Source of the DNA: Halomonas fontilapidosi
GTDB lineage: Bacteria > Pseudomonadota > Gammaproteobacteria > Pseudomonadales > Halomonadaceae
Reading direction: 5' to 3'
NCBI RefSeq assembly: GCF_014192285.1
Contig: NZ_JACHXQ010000001.1
Coordinates: forward strand, 124,001 to 188,000
Length of the DNA: 64,000 bases
Numbering within the stretch: the first letter of the stretch is position 1; each line of letters begins with the position of its first letter. The position numbers and the translations under genes are program-made. The notes under the pieces were generated by a model. The model saw only the letters and a program-made list of their open reading frames with translations. It made no database searches and was not told the origin of the DNA. Below, piece after piece: positions 1-8,874 of the stretch.

Positions 1-715
1 CCCCGGTGCGCGGGTCGAACAGCATCCACTCCGGATCGTCGAAGACCTGGATCCAGGGCGTCAGGCTCTGACGGCGGCGACCATGCTCGAGCAGCAGACC
101 GCTGACCTCGCGGGCCGGCACGCCGGCCTGGTTGAGCAGGCGGACGAGCAGCGGAGACCTGTCGAACTGGGTCAGCAGCAGGCGGGCATTCTCGCCCTGG
201 CGCGCCTCGGTGAAGTCAGTAATCAGCTCGCGTGCGAAGCTGAAGGGGTCGGCGCTGCGTGACCAGGCCCGCTCGATCACCTGACGGGCCGCGGTGTCAT
301 AGGGGCTTTCCCAGACGATGTCACGCCGCAGGGGAGGAGGCTCGATCAGCGGCTGGCGGGACGACGGGGCGACCAGCGCCTGCACGCTGTAATAGAGCTG
401 CTGGTCGCCCGTGGCCTGGCGAGTGGTCCATTCGGCACGGCGGCCGCCGTTTTCCTCCAGGAAGGCCAATCCGTAACCGGGGGATGCCGTATGTTCGGTA
501 AGGATTCGATAGCCCTGCTGGGTCGAGGGCAGCGCCAGGTTGACCTTGGCCGGCCCGCCATCGGCAATGAAATTGACCTGGGCCTCGATCTCCCAGACCT
601 GGCGTTGCTCACCCGGTGTCCAGGGCACCTCGAACTGCACGTGGCGGTGGATGCTCATGGCAACCCCGGCCACCAGCAGCAAGCCGACGATCAGGTAGAA
701 GGGCAGTCGTGACAT
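1..715 (-). CDS. Inactive transglutaminase fused to 7TM protein (N-terminal part, cut by window edge)
   Basis: The reading frame opens at an ATG at 713-715 and runs off the left edge, so about 238 N-terminal residues are visible. It starts with one hydrophobic segment (about residues 5-20, FYLIVGLLLVAGVAM), followed by a periplasmic domain. From about residue 190 there is a transglutaminase-like core (LVRLLNQAGVPAREVSGLLL, then PWIQVF and FDPRTG). The positions where an active enzyme has its catalytic Cys and His hold other residues (SPLLVRLL; TPWIQVF), as expected for the inactive transglutaminase/7TM family. That family normally has seven C-terminal membrane helices, here outside the window. 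The gene lies 64 bp downstream of the zinc-protease-like lipoprotein. These two families commonly sit together with a RimK-like ligase, so they probably work together, but the biochemical role is unknown. Confidence 0.75.
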   Translation of the reverse strand, partial: MSRLPFYLIVGLLLVAGVAMSIHRHVQFEVPWTPGEQRQVWEIEAQVNFIADGGPAKVNLALPSTQQGYRILTEHTASPGYGLAFLEENGGRRAEWTTRQATGDQQLYYSVQALVAPSSRQPLIEPPPLRRDIVWESPYDTAARQVIERAWSRSADPFSFARELITDFTEARQGENARLLLTQFDRSPLLVRLLNQAGVPAREVSGLLLEHGRRRQSLTPWIQVFDDPEWMLFDPRTG

Positions 716-779
716 GGGTCTTCCTTGAAAGGGCAAAAATCAGGCGACAAGGCGTGTTTCACGTCGACGCAGGCAAGCA

Positions 780-1625
780 TCACTCGGCGGCGAGTTCATC
801 GCGATCAGCGGCCTCATCGGCGCCGGCTTCGTCTGCCGGACGTCCGCCGGGATATTCGGGACGCTCATGCAGATACTGCTCGGCCACATCGATGACGGTG
901 ATATCCATCAGGAAACGACGCCCCAGAAGCACCGGATGGTCGAGGTGGGTGCGGTCATTGAGCGTGAACTGCACCGTCTCGCGTAGCGGCCCCAGCGTCA
1001 TCAGCAGACTGATCACCGGACGCGACTCCTCGCCGGACGCCTGGATGATACGCACTCGTCGCTCCACCGGTGCCTCGATCCAATTGTCGCGGACGCTGTC
1101 GACCACGGCATCGTCGTCATTCAGCCCCAGCTTGAAGCGCAACCAGTTCTCGCCATCACGCTCGAAGCGGGTGATCTCGGTGGCCGACAGCGATGAGGTC
1201 GTGGCACCAGAATCGATACGCGCCTTGAGGTAGGTGCCGACCTCGGGTAAGCCGATCCACTCACTGCGCCCCAGGATCTCCTTGTTACCCAAGCGGGTCT
1301 GGCTGTCGCTGCATTGACGCGTCCCTTGCGGTTCGGCGTCATCGCGGTCACGTTGCGCCACCTCGCCACGCAATTGCCGCAACAGGCTGCCGACTTCACG
1401 GACGTCCGCCGACAGTGCCTGGTGCTGATGCAACTGCTGATCGAGGCGGGTCTGTAGACCAGTCACACAGCGCGACGTGACGGCATCCTCGAGCCGATCG
1501 ATACGCGCCTGGAACGCCGCGCTGGTGACGGGCGGAGGCAGGGGCTCACGGTCGGGCAACAGGGTGCATCCGCTCAGCAGAGAGGCAACGATCAGGGTGC
1601 CGACAAGCGGCAAACATTGGCGCAT
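780..1625 (-). CDS. Retropepsin-like ATP-dependent zinc protease family lipoprotein
   Basis: A 281-residue protein. The N-terminus is a lipoprotein signal (hydrophobic run then LLSGC, lipobox Cys near residue 20). A Q/R-rich probable coiled coil fills residues 40-95. The C-terminal half is the family domain: GLPEVGTYLKARIDSGATTSS carries the aspartic-protease-like DSGA motif, and HPVLLGRRFLMDI is the conserved family end. The family is annotated as 'putative ATP-dependent zinc protease', but the fold is retropepsin-like and the activity is not firmly established. It stands first in a minus-strand pair with the inactive transglutaminase/7TM gene. The start is the ATG at 1623-1625, with only a weak ribosome-binding site. 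Confidence 0.75.
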   Translation of the reverse strand: MRQCLPLVGTLIVASLLSGCTLLPDREPLPPPVTSAAFQARIDRLEDAVTSRCVTGLQTRLDQQLHQHQALSADVREVGSLLRQLRGEVAQRDRDDAEPQGTRQCSDSQTRLGNKEILGRSEWIGLPEVGTYLKARIDSGATTSSLSATEITRFERDGENWLRFKLGLNDDDAVVDSVRDNWIEAPVERRVRIIQASGEESRPVISLLMTLGPLRETVQFTLNDRTHLDHPVLLGRRFLMDITVIDVAEQYLHERPEYPGGRPADEAGADEAADRDELAAE

Positions 1626-1939
1626 GAAAAGGGCTCGAGCCTACTAGGTGGCAGATGATCATAAGGAGTTGGTTCCTGCCTTGTCCAACGTCGGCAGAAG
1701 ACGACAACACGACTTAAGGGGGCAAGCCAAACTCATTGCCACCCCCGATTTAACATAATATACATTATGCGAACTTGTGTGATCTACCAATTGACCTTGG
1801 TCAAGGTGTCACCCGAATGCCCGCCTGGGGCTTCTGATGTGTCTTTAACACACTTGGGTATGCGCTACTCTGTTCTCGGGTCCGTCGTCCGCGCGATGAC
1901 CGCCGCCGACGCATCGATATAACAAGCAAGGGGATCTTC
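1626..1939. other. Divergent intergenic region (314 bp)
   Basis: This gap separates the minus-strand zinc-protease lipoprotein from the plus-strand beta-barrel gene. It holds an AT-rich island around 1749-1770, unusual in this GC-rich window, and a palindrome at 1791-1804 listed separately. I see no coding potential and no RNA gene. It must contain promoters for both flanking genes, but I found no convincing -35/-10 pair. Confidence 0.6.
1791..1804. promoter_or_regulatory. FNR/CRP-type palindrome TTGAC-CTTG-GTCAA
   Basis: A perfect 5+5 inverted repeat with a 4-nt spacer (also readable as 6+6 with a 2-nt spacer). It has the geometry of the FNR/ANR/DNR box (TTGAT-N4-ATCAA), with one symmetric change per half. 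It lies 136 bp before the ATG of the beta-barrel gene. A second box of the same type precedes the gene at 4531, which supports a shared regulator. Confidence 0.4.
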
Positions 1940-4366
1940 ATGCAGACAAGGAACCGGCCACCGGGATTCGTCCTGCTGCCACTGGTGCTTGCGGTGTCCG
2001 CGGCCAGCAACGCCCAGGCCCAGGCGATCGAAGGTAGCGGCAGCTGGACGCACAACGTCGGCGTGACGGTGGGCAACGAGTACGACGACAACATCTTCGC
2101 CGAACGCGAGAATCGCCAGGATGACACTATCACCGTGGTCTCGCCCTTCGCCGAACTCGTCGGCCAGGGGGAGCGCCACAAGGTGCGCCTCTACGGCAAC
2201 GCCGAGCGTGGCAAGTATCACGCTTTCGAGAGCGAGAACTACACCGACTGGCGCGTGGGCACCGAGGGTCGGTTCGCCTACAGCGAGGCCGGCAGCGTCT
2301 TCGGCGGGCTCAACACCGGACACGGCCACGAGTCCCGCACCTCGCCCGATGCCGTCAACGGCAAGGAACCCACGGTCTATGACCGCATCGGCGCCTTTGC
2401 CGGCGTCAACCACCGCCTCGGCCGCGTGACCAGCCGCGTTGGCGGTACCTTCGAGTCCCTGGACTTCGAGGACGTGGACGCCCTGGATGGCCTGACCATC
2501 GAGAACGACGATCGCGACCGCGACCAGGTCACCTTCGGCGGGCGTTTCGGCTACCGACTCGACGCCTCCCTGGAACCCTTCGTTCAGCTATCAGCGGACC
2601 TGCGCGACTACGACCAGGCCGTGGATATCGACGGCTTCGATCGCGACTCCGAGGGGGGCAACGCCGCTGTGGGTCTCCTCCTAAAGCCGTCTCCGACGCT
2701 CGACGTCGAGCTGCTTGCCGGCTGGCTGGAGCAGGACTACGACGACCCGGCCCTGGAGGACGTCGCCACCTGGGACCTGGGGGGCGAGCTCTCCTGGCAT
2801 CCCGCCGGTTCGCCGACGCGCGTCATTGCCAGGCTCGACCGCAGCGTGGAAGAGACCACCGTGCGCGGGGCCTCGGCCAACCTGCGCACCGGCGCAGGGG
2901 CCGAGCTGACCACCGCGATCCGCCCCGACCTGACGTTCAACGCCCGGGCCAGCTATAGCGACCATGACTATCAGGGCGTGGCGCGCAACGACAACCTGCT
3001 GGGCCTAGGTCTCGGACTACGCCATTACCTTAATCCTCACCTCTTCGTCGGCATGGACTACGACTTCCTCCAGCGCGACTCCAGCCTACCCGCCGAGGAC
3101 TTCGACAATAACCGCCTGATGGTCAGCCTCGGCACCCAGCTCGCCAGGGGCTACGAGGATGCCGAACTGCTGGCCGCGGCCGGCGATGCCGACCTGCTCG
3201 TTGATGGCTACCTGGGCCTCCAGGCCGGCTACGGCGAGATCGGCACGGCCCAGGCCGGTTCGCGCGGCTCCGGCGGCACCCTGCGTGCCGACTTCCGCGA
3301 CGGGGGCGGCAGCCTGGGGCTTTTCGGCGGCCCTGCCCTCACGCTCGGCGATTGGCGCCTGGCCCTCGAGCTCGAGGCCGAGGAGGCCGATGCCGAGTGG
3401 TCCCATGAGCGGTCCGGGGGGCGCGTCTTCTCGGTGGAAAAGCAGCGTGAGTATGGCGCCGGGCTGCGCGTCGGTCGCCTGCTGGCCGGCGACAACGAGG
3501 TGTACGCTCGCCTGGCGCTGGTGCGCGGCCGCTTCGACCTGACCTTCGCCGAGGGGGGCGAGAACGACGACCAGCGGGAGTGGTTGGATGGACGCCGCCT
3601 GGGCGGTGGCCTGGAGGTGCCGCTCTCCACCGCCCTGGGCCTGCGCATGGACTACAGCTATACCGGCTACGAGGACCTCGACATCGGGGTCGGCGGCGAG
3701 CGCGACGACTTCGCCCAGGAGGAGAGCCGGATGCGCCTGGGGCTGGCCTGGCACCCCGGCCGCCAGGGCAGCCAGCGGACCCCAGCCGCCCCCGAGGCGT
3801 ATGACGGCCTCTATCTCGGCGGCCAGCTCGGCTACGGCAGCCTGATCACCGACCTCGAGGGGCCGCGCAGAGAACCCTCCGAGCTCGAGGCACCCTTCGG
3901 TGACTCCGGCGCCCTGGCGGGCCTGCATGTCGGCTATGGCCAGACCTTCCAGCGGTTCTATCTGGGGGGCGAGCTCGCCGCCGAGGTCAGCGACGTGACC
4001 TGGAACCACGAACGCCAGCCCACCGGCCGCACCTATTCGGTGGACCGCGAGTCAAGCCTGGGCCTGGCCCTGCGCGCCGGCTACGTGATCGACAGCGGTG
4101 CCCTGCTCTACCTGCGTGGCGGCCCGGCCTGGACGGCCTTCAAGATCCGCTACGCGCGTGGCGATCAGCGTGTCCACCTGGACGAGACCGAGCAGGGCTG
4201 GCAGTTCGGTGGCGGGATCGAGATACCCCTGCGCGAGCGCCTGCGCCTTCGCATGGACGTCAGCCATACCCGCTATGACGACATCGAGGTCGACTACGGC
4301 TCCGGCATCGACACCCTGGACAGCGAGGAGACCCTGACCCGCCTGGGCCTCAGCTACCGCTGGTAA
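1940..4366 (+). CDS. Large outer-membrane beta-barrel protein with duplicated C-terminal barrels
   Basis: An 808-residue protein with a Sec signal peptide (cleavage likely after AQAQA, about residue 29) and a C-terminal Tyr-Arg-Trp, typical of Bam-inserted barrels. Residues 30-415 alternate in short amphipathic strands (WTHNVGVTVGNEYDDNIFAE...) like the beta-barrel porin 2 family. Two further units follow at about 420-610 and 620-808. Each starts GxYLGxQxGYG or GLYLGGQLGYG, contains a W-x-HER...SV motif and a GGGxExPL...LRMD motif, and so resembles small OmpA-like barrels. The two units are recognisably homologous. The start has an AAGGGGA ribosome-binding site. No substrate can be deduced. 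It leads a cluster with two exported Gly-rich proteins. Codon and base use look like the neighbours. Confidence 0.8.
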   Translation: MQTRNRPPGFVLLPLVLAVSAASNAQAQAIEGSGSWTHNVGVTVGNEYDDNIFAERENRQDDTITVVSPFAELVGQGERHKVRLYGNAERGKYHAFESENYTDWRVGTEGRFAYSEAGSVFGGLNTGHGHESRTSPDAVNGKEPTVYDRIGAFAGVNHRLGRVTSRVGGTFESLDFEDVDALDGLTIENDDRDRDQVTFGGRFGYRLDASLEPFVQLSADLRDYDQAVDIDGFDRDSEGGNAAVGLLLKPSPTLDVELLAGWLEQDYDDPALEDVATWDLGGELSWHPAGSPTRVIARLDRSVEETTVRGASANLRTGAGAELTTAIRPDLTFNARASYSDHDYQGVARNDNLLGLGLGLRHYLNPHLFVGMDYDFLQRDSSLPAEDFDNNRLMVSLGTQLARGYEDAELLAAAGDADLLVDGYLGLQAGYGEIGTAQAGSRGSGGTLRADFRDGGGSLGLFGGPALTLGDWRLALELEAEEADAEWSHERSGGRVFSVEKQREYGAGLRVGRLLAGDNEVYARLALVRGRFDLTFAEGGENDDQREWLDGRRLGGGLEVPLSTALGLRMDYSYTGYEDLDIGVGGERDDFAQEESRMRLGLAWHPGRQGSQRTPAAPEAYDGLYLGGQLGYGSLITDLEGPRREPSELEAPFGDSGALAGLHVGYGQTFQRFYLGGELAAEVSDVTWNHERQPTGRTYSVDRESSLGLALRAGYVIDSGALLYLRGGPAWTAFKIRYARGDQRVHLDETEQGWQFGGGIEIPLRERLRLRMDVSHTRYDDIEVDYGSGIDTLDSEETLTRLGLSYRW

Positions 4367-4409
4367 GCCCTGCGGCAGGTTGTCGCAGCGTGAGGGTAAA
4401 CCGCGCAGT

Positions 4410-4423
4410 TTGACGTACATCAA
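4410..4423. promoter_or_regulatory. FNR/CRP-type box TTGAC-GTAC-ATCAA
   Basis: It matches the FNR-family consensus TTGAT-N4-ATCAA at nine of ten defined positions. It lies 107 bp before the ATG at 4531. A TAACTT hexamer at 4446-4451 would be a -10 element placing the box centre near -41.5, the class II activator position. It pairs with the similar palindrome at 1791-1804. Confidence 0.45.
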
Positions 4424-4530
4424 ATATGCTTATAGCTGATGGGGCTAACTTGAAGTTACTGGTACCCGTCGAGGCGGCCCTGCCAGTCACATCCGACATG
4501 GCAGTATCTTTCTCCCGGAGGAGAAATTCC

Positions 4531-5775
4531 ATGAGCACTCAATACAAGACAATCACCCGCCGTCGCCTCGCCACCCTGGCCGGCACCGCGCTGCTGCCCC
4601 TGGCGGCAGTCATCGGCCTGGCGCCGGTCTCGGCCGACGCCAGCTTCCTGATCGACAAGGCCGAGGCCCAGCAGGGCCAGGGCCATGGTGGCGGTCGCGA
4701 CGACCTGCTCAACATTGGCCGCGGCAAGGGCAACGGCTTCGGCGCCGGCGGCCAGGGACGCTCGGCCGAATCCGACATCTTCCGCGATGACGCCGCCGGC
4801 GGCCCGCCCGAGGGCAAGGGCCAAAGCCAGGGCGGCAGTGGCAGCGACCGCGGCGGTCAGCCGGATGGTGCCGGCGGTGGCGGCGGCCCGGACAGCGGTA
4901 AGGGCGGCGATTACGGCGACATCGTCATCATCCTGCGCAACGACGACGGCACGCCCGTGCTCGACGACAACGGCAATGTCCAGCCCTGCCTGGATGCGGC
5001 CTGCGAGGAGGTCATCCAGCTGGTCCAGGCAGAGGACGGCAAGTACGAGATCCCGGCAGAGTATGCCGACCAGGTGATCCCGGTCGAGTTCGGCCGTCTC
5101 AACGTCGCCCGCTCCCCGTCGAGCGTCACTGACCACTCCCTGGCCGAACTGCTCAGCAAGATGGATGGCGTGGAAATCACCGCCGAGACCCTGGCCGAGA
5201 TGACCGATACCTCCGGTCGCCTGATCACCCCGGACGGTGCCACCATCGACTCGCCGCTGGAGAACCTGGCCTTCTACATTGCCCTGCTCGAGGCGACCAA
5301 CGAGGATCCCGTCGACGGGCTCTATACCCTCAGCATCTCCACCAATCCCCACGGTGACGAGCCGGCCGAGTCCTACTCGATGACTGTCGACGCGGATATC
5401 GTGCTGACCCTGGCTGCCTCGGCCCTTGCCGCCGGTTCCGACAAGTATGGTGACCTGACCATCGACGAGGTGATGGGCATCAGCAGCTTCCTGGGGGTCG
5501 CCGACGAGCTCGCCGCCCTGGTGTCGTCGGAGACCTACTCCTACAGCCCCGATGACCTCTATGGCGGGGTCACCGTCACGGTGCTCGAGGAGGTCGTGAT
5601 CGACGGCACCACCTACTACCAGCAGACCGAGGTGAACCTGCTCGACGAGGTGGTGTTCAACACCGTCCCGACCATCGAGGACAACGGCTACGGCATCGAT
5701 ACCTTCACCCAGCAGGCCGACGATTCCGTCCAGGTGCTGGAGTATGTCCACGACTTCGGCCTGGAGTCCGAGTGA
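4531..5775 (+). CDS. Exported Gly-rich protein of unknown function
   Basis: I chose the ATG at 4531 because a strong CGGAGGAG ribosome-binding site stands at 4516-4523. An upstream in-frame ATG at 4426 overlaps the putative promoter. The product has 414 residues. The N-terminus TRRRLATLAG plus a hydrophobic run ending ADA looks like a signal peptide with a twin-arginine flavour (Tat is possible, not certain). Residues about 45-130 are Gly-, Gln- and Asp-rich and low in complexity, with a GGPPEGKGQ element. A motif GDIVIILRNDDGTPVLDDNG then leads into an acidic, folded-looking C-terminal part of about 270 residues. I recognise no enzyme motif. It lies between the large barrel and the small His/Asp-rich protein that shares the GPPEG element, suggesting a common envelope or surface role. 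Confidence 0.65.
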   Translation: MSTQYKTITRRRLATLAGTALLPLAAVIGLAPVSADASFLIDKAEAQQGQGHGGGRDDLLNIGRGKGNGFGAGGQGRSAESDIFRDDAAGGPPEGKGQSQGGSGSDRGGQPDGAGGGGGPDSGKGGDYGDIVIILRNDDGTPVLDDNGNVQPCLDAACEEVIQLVQAEDGKYEIPAEYADQVIPVEFGRLNVARSPSSVTDHSLAELLSKMDGVEITAETLAEMTDTSGRLITPDGATIDSPLENLAFYIALLEATNEDPVDGLYTLSISTNPHGDEPAESYSMTVDADIVLTLAASALAAGSDKYGDLTIDEVMGISSFLGVADELAALVSSETYSYSPDDLYGGVTVTVLEEVVIDGTTYYQQTEVNLLDEVVFNTVPTIEDNGYGIDTFTQQADDSVQVLEYVHDFGLESE

Positions 5776-5805
5776 CCCCGGCCGCGACATCACTACAGGA
5801 GTTGA

Positions 5806-5827
5806 AGCGGCCCCTCACGGGGCCGCT
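5806..5827 (+). terminator. Intercistronic hairpin
   Basis: AGCGGCCCC-TCAC-GGGGCCGCT is a perfect 9-bp stem with a 4-nt loop and no T-tract. It lies between the Gly-rich gene and the small His/Asp/Glu-rich gene. A second small hairpin (CCTGTC/GACAGG, 5828-5841) follows at once and overlaps the CAGGAGG ribosome-binding site of the next gene, so it may act as an attenuator or translational control rather than a full terminator. Confidence 0.5.
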
Positions 5828-5849
5828 CCTGTCTCGACAGGAGGCACCC

Positions 5850-6218
5850 ATGAAAGAATCGCACTCCCCTGCCCTGCGTCGGCGCCTGATGGCTGGCCTG
5901 CTGCCGCTGGTCCTGGCCTTCGGCCTGGCCCAGGCCGACACCTATGCCCAGGTGCCGAGCGAGACGCTGCTGCTGGCCCAGCACACCGACCATACCGATA
6001 GCCACGCCGATGGCGATGACCACGGCTCGGGCGGCAAGCAGGGTGGCGGCCAGGGCAACCGCGGCCAGCGCCAGGGCAAGGGCGCCGGCACCGGCGAGGG
6101 GCGCGGCGAGCAAGAGGACGGCGACGATCACGACCACGAGGATGGCGAGGAAGGCGGCGGCCCGCCCGAGGGACGTGGCGAGCATGAGGATGGCGAGGAG
6201 CACGACCACGAGGCCTGA
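5850..6218 (+). CDS. Small exported His/Asp/Glu/Gly-rich protein
   Basis: A 122-residue product starting at the ATG at 5850 behind a CAGGAGG ribosome-binding site. An upstream in-frame ATG at 5772 lacks such a site and spans the hairpins. Residues 1-30 form a signal peptide (RRRLMAGLLPLVLAFGLAQA). The mature part has no predicted hydrophobic core. It is a Gly/Gln/Arg-rich stretch followed by acidic His-rich blocks (DGDDHDHEDGEEGG, then GEEHDHEA at the end). Such composition can bind divalent metals, but that is inference. It shares GGPPEGRG with the GGPPEGKG of the preceding protein, so the two may have arisen together. Confidence 0.6.
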   Translation: MKESHSPALRRRLMAGLLPLVLAFGLAQADTYAQVPSETLLLAQHTDHTDSHADGDDHGSGGKQGGGQGNRGQRQGKGAGTGEGRGEQEDGDDHDHEDGEEGGGPPEGRGEHEDGEEHDHEA

Positions 6219-6242
6219 CGGATTGCCCCTCACCCGATGCCA

Positions 6243-6285
6243 CGACACCGCCCGGAAGGCCTCGGCCCGCCGGGCGGCGTCGTTT
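6243..6285 (+). terminator. Probable terminator of the 1940-6218 cluster
   Basis: A 13-bp stem (6243-6255 with 6270-6282) has one A-C mismatch, a 14-nt loop and TTT after the stem. It begins 24 bp past the stop of the small His-rich gene. Confidence 0.55.
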
Positions 6286-6380
6286 GATGATGCCGCTTGC
6301 GGTTACGCCTCCGTCGGCGATGGCGTCGGCGTCGCTAATCCGCTAGTCTTCCTGTACAGACCCTTTTTACGGAAATTTTA

Positions 6381-6926
6381 ATGTACAGGAAATGGCTTCT
6401 TCGCCTAGCCATGCTGGTGCTTCCCCTGGCGCTGCTGGCCGGGTGTGGCAGCGTCGACATTGAGCGCTATGCAGAAACGACACCGCGCCTTGACATCGGT
6501 GACTACTTCGATGGCCAGACCCGTGCCTGGGGCATGGTGCAGGACTACCGTGGCGAGGTGCAGCGCCGCTTCACGGTAGACATCGACGGTACCCTCGAGG
6601 GCGATACCCTGACCCTGGATGAGCGCTTCACCTACCAGAATGGTGAGACGGACCGCCGCGTCTGGACCTTCGAGCGACAGGGCGAGAATCGCTGGCTCGG
6701 CAGCGCCAATGATGTGGAGGGCCCCGTGGAGGCGCGCCAGGCCGGTCACGCCTTCACCATGCGCTACCGGCTGCCCGTCGAGGTCTCAGGACGCGAGATC
6801 ACCTTCACCCTGGACGACTGGATGTACCTGCAGCCCGACGGGCGGCTGATCAACCGCACCGCCATGAGCAAGTTCGGGGTGACGCTGGCCGAGATCACCA
6901 TCGTCTTCAGTCGTGTCTCACCCTGA
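6381..6926 (+). CDS. DUF3833 family lipoprotein
   Basis: A 181-residue protein. A lipoprotein signal peptide ends in LLAGC (Cys near residue 21), so the mature protein is lipid-anchored, probably in the outer membrane. The body matches my memory of the DUF3833 family: YFDGQTRAWGMVQDYRGEVQRRF near the start, FTYQNGETDRRVW in the middle, and LDDWMYLQPDGRLINRTAMSKFG near the end. It is predicted to be beta-rich. The function of the family is unknown. The gene stands alone between a terminator and a perfect bidirectional hairpin. Confidence 0.8.
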   Translation: MYRKWLLRLAMLVLPLALLAGCGSVDIERYAETTPRLDIGDYFDGQTRAWGMVQDYRGEVQRRFTVDIDGTLEGDTLTLDERFTYQNGETDRRVWTFERQGENRWLGSANDVEGPVEARQAGHAFTMRYRLPVEVSGREITFTLDDWMYLQPDGRLINRTAMSKFGVTLAEITIVFSRVSP

Positions 6927-6939
6927 CGGCGGCCATCAA

Positions 6940-6976
6940 CGACACGGCCCCGGGCCATAAGCCCGGGGCCGTGTCG
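6940..6976. terminator. Bidirectional terminator between DUF3833 gene and ectC
   Basis: A perfect 16-bp GC-rich inverted repeat (6940-6955 with 6961-6976) with a 5-nt loop. It lies between the convergent lipoprotein gene and ectC, so it can serve both. There is no clear T-tract on either side. Confidence 0.7.
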
Positions 6977-6997
6977 TCGGAACGGCGTGACGTCCGA

Positions 6998-7411
6998 TCA
7001 GATCGGGGTCTTGTCGTCGGGTTCGTTGGCCGGCGCATAGGAGCCATCTTCGCGATGGACTTCCTTGCCGGTCAGCCCTGGCGTGAACACGCACGCCAGG
7101 TGCATGGTCTTGCTGGCCCGCAGCAGGTGCTCGTCGTGCTGGTCGAGGATGTAGATATCACCCGGCTTGATCGGCCAGATCTTGCCGTCGGCCAGCGTCT
7201 CCACCTCGCCCTCGCCTTCCATGCAGAAGACGGCCTCGAAGTGATGCTTATAGTGGATATGGGTCTCGGTACCCTCGTAGATGCGCGTGATGTGGAACGA
7301 GCAGTTGCCGCCATCATCAGCCAGGCTCAGGCGAGTGCTGTCCCAGTTGCCATTCTCAGCACCGACCAGGCGGTCGCTGTTGCGGGCTTCCTCGAGATTG
7401 CGAACGATCAT
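6998..7411 (-). CDS. ectC: L-ectoine synthase EctC
   Basis: A 137-residue enzyme of full family length. It closes N-gamma-acetyl-diaminobutyrate to the compatible solute ectoine, the last step of the pathway, in the cytoplasm. It is a cupin protein: the start [14 protein letters not shown], the [20 protein letters not shown] cupin motif with the metal-binding region, and the [16 protein letters not shown] second motif are all family hallmarks. It is the last gene of ectABC, 92 bp after ectB. That spacer could hold an extra promoter, as known in H. elongata. A GG-N10-GC match exists there but is weak. Confidence 0.97.
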   Translation of the reverse strand: MIVRNLEEARNSDRLVGAENGNWDSTRLSLADDGGNCSFHITRIYEGTETHIHYKHHFEAVFCMEGEGEVETLADGKIWPIKPGDIYILDQHDEHLLRASKTMHLACVFTPGLTGKEVHREDGSYAPANEPDDKTPI

Positions 7412-7503
7412 GGATGCTCTCCAGTATTGTCAGTGACAGACCGGCCCGGCTCCTGCCGACCGGTCGACGACCGCGCCGCCCGGTGGGCGACACTCCCAGA
7501 CTA

Positions 7504-8874
<1,371 letters not shown>

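Noticed and set aside
1940-4366. Several long open frames antisense to the barrel gene
   Set aside because: They are shadows of GC-rich codon use; the plus-strand protein has a signal peptide, strand pattern and good start.
4456-5793. 445-codon antisense frame opposite the Gly-rich gene
   Set aside because: Composition is Val/Ala/Gly/Asp-rich with no motif and no ribosome-binding site; the sense gene has a clear start and signal peptide.
7433-7470. Possible sigma-54 promoter before ectC (GG-N10-GC on the minus strand)
   Set aside because: Only the invariant GG and GC positions match and the stretch is very GC-rich, so chance is likely, though a sigma-54 promoter is known there in H. elongata.
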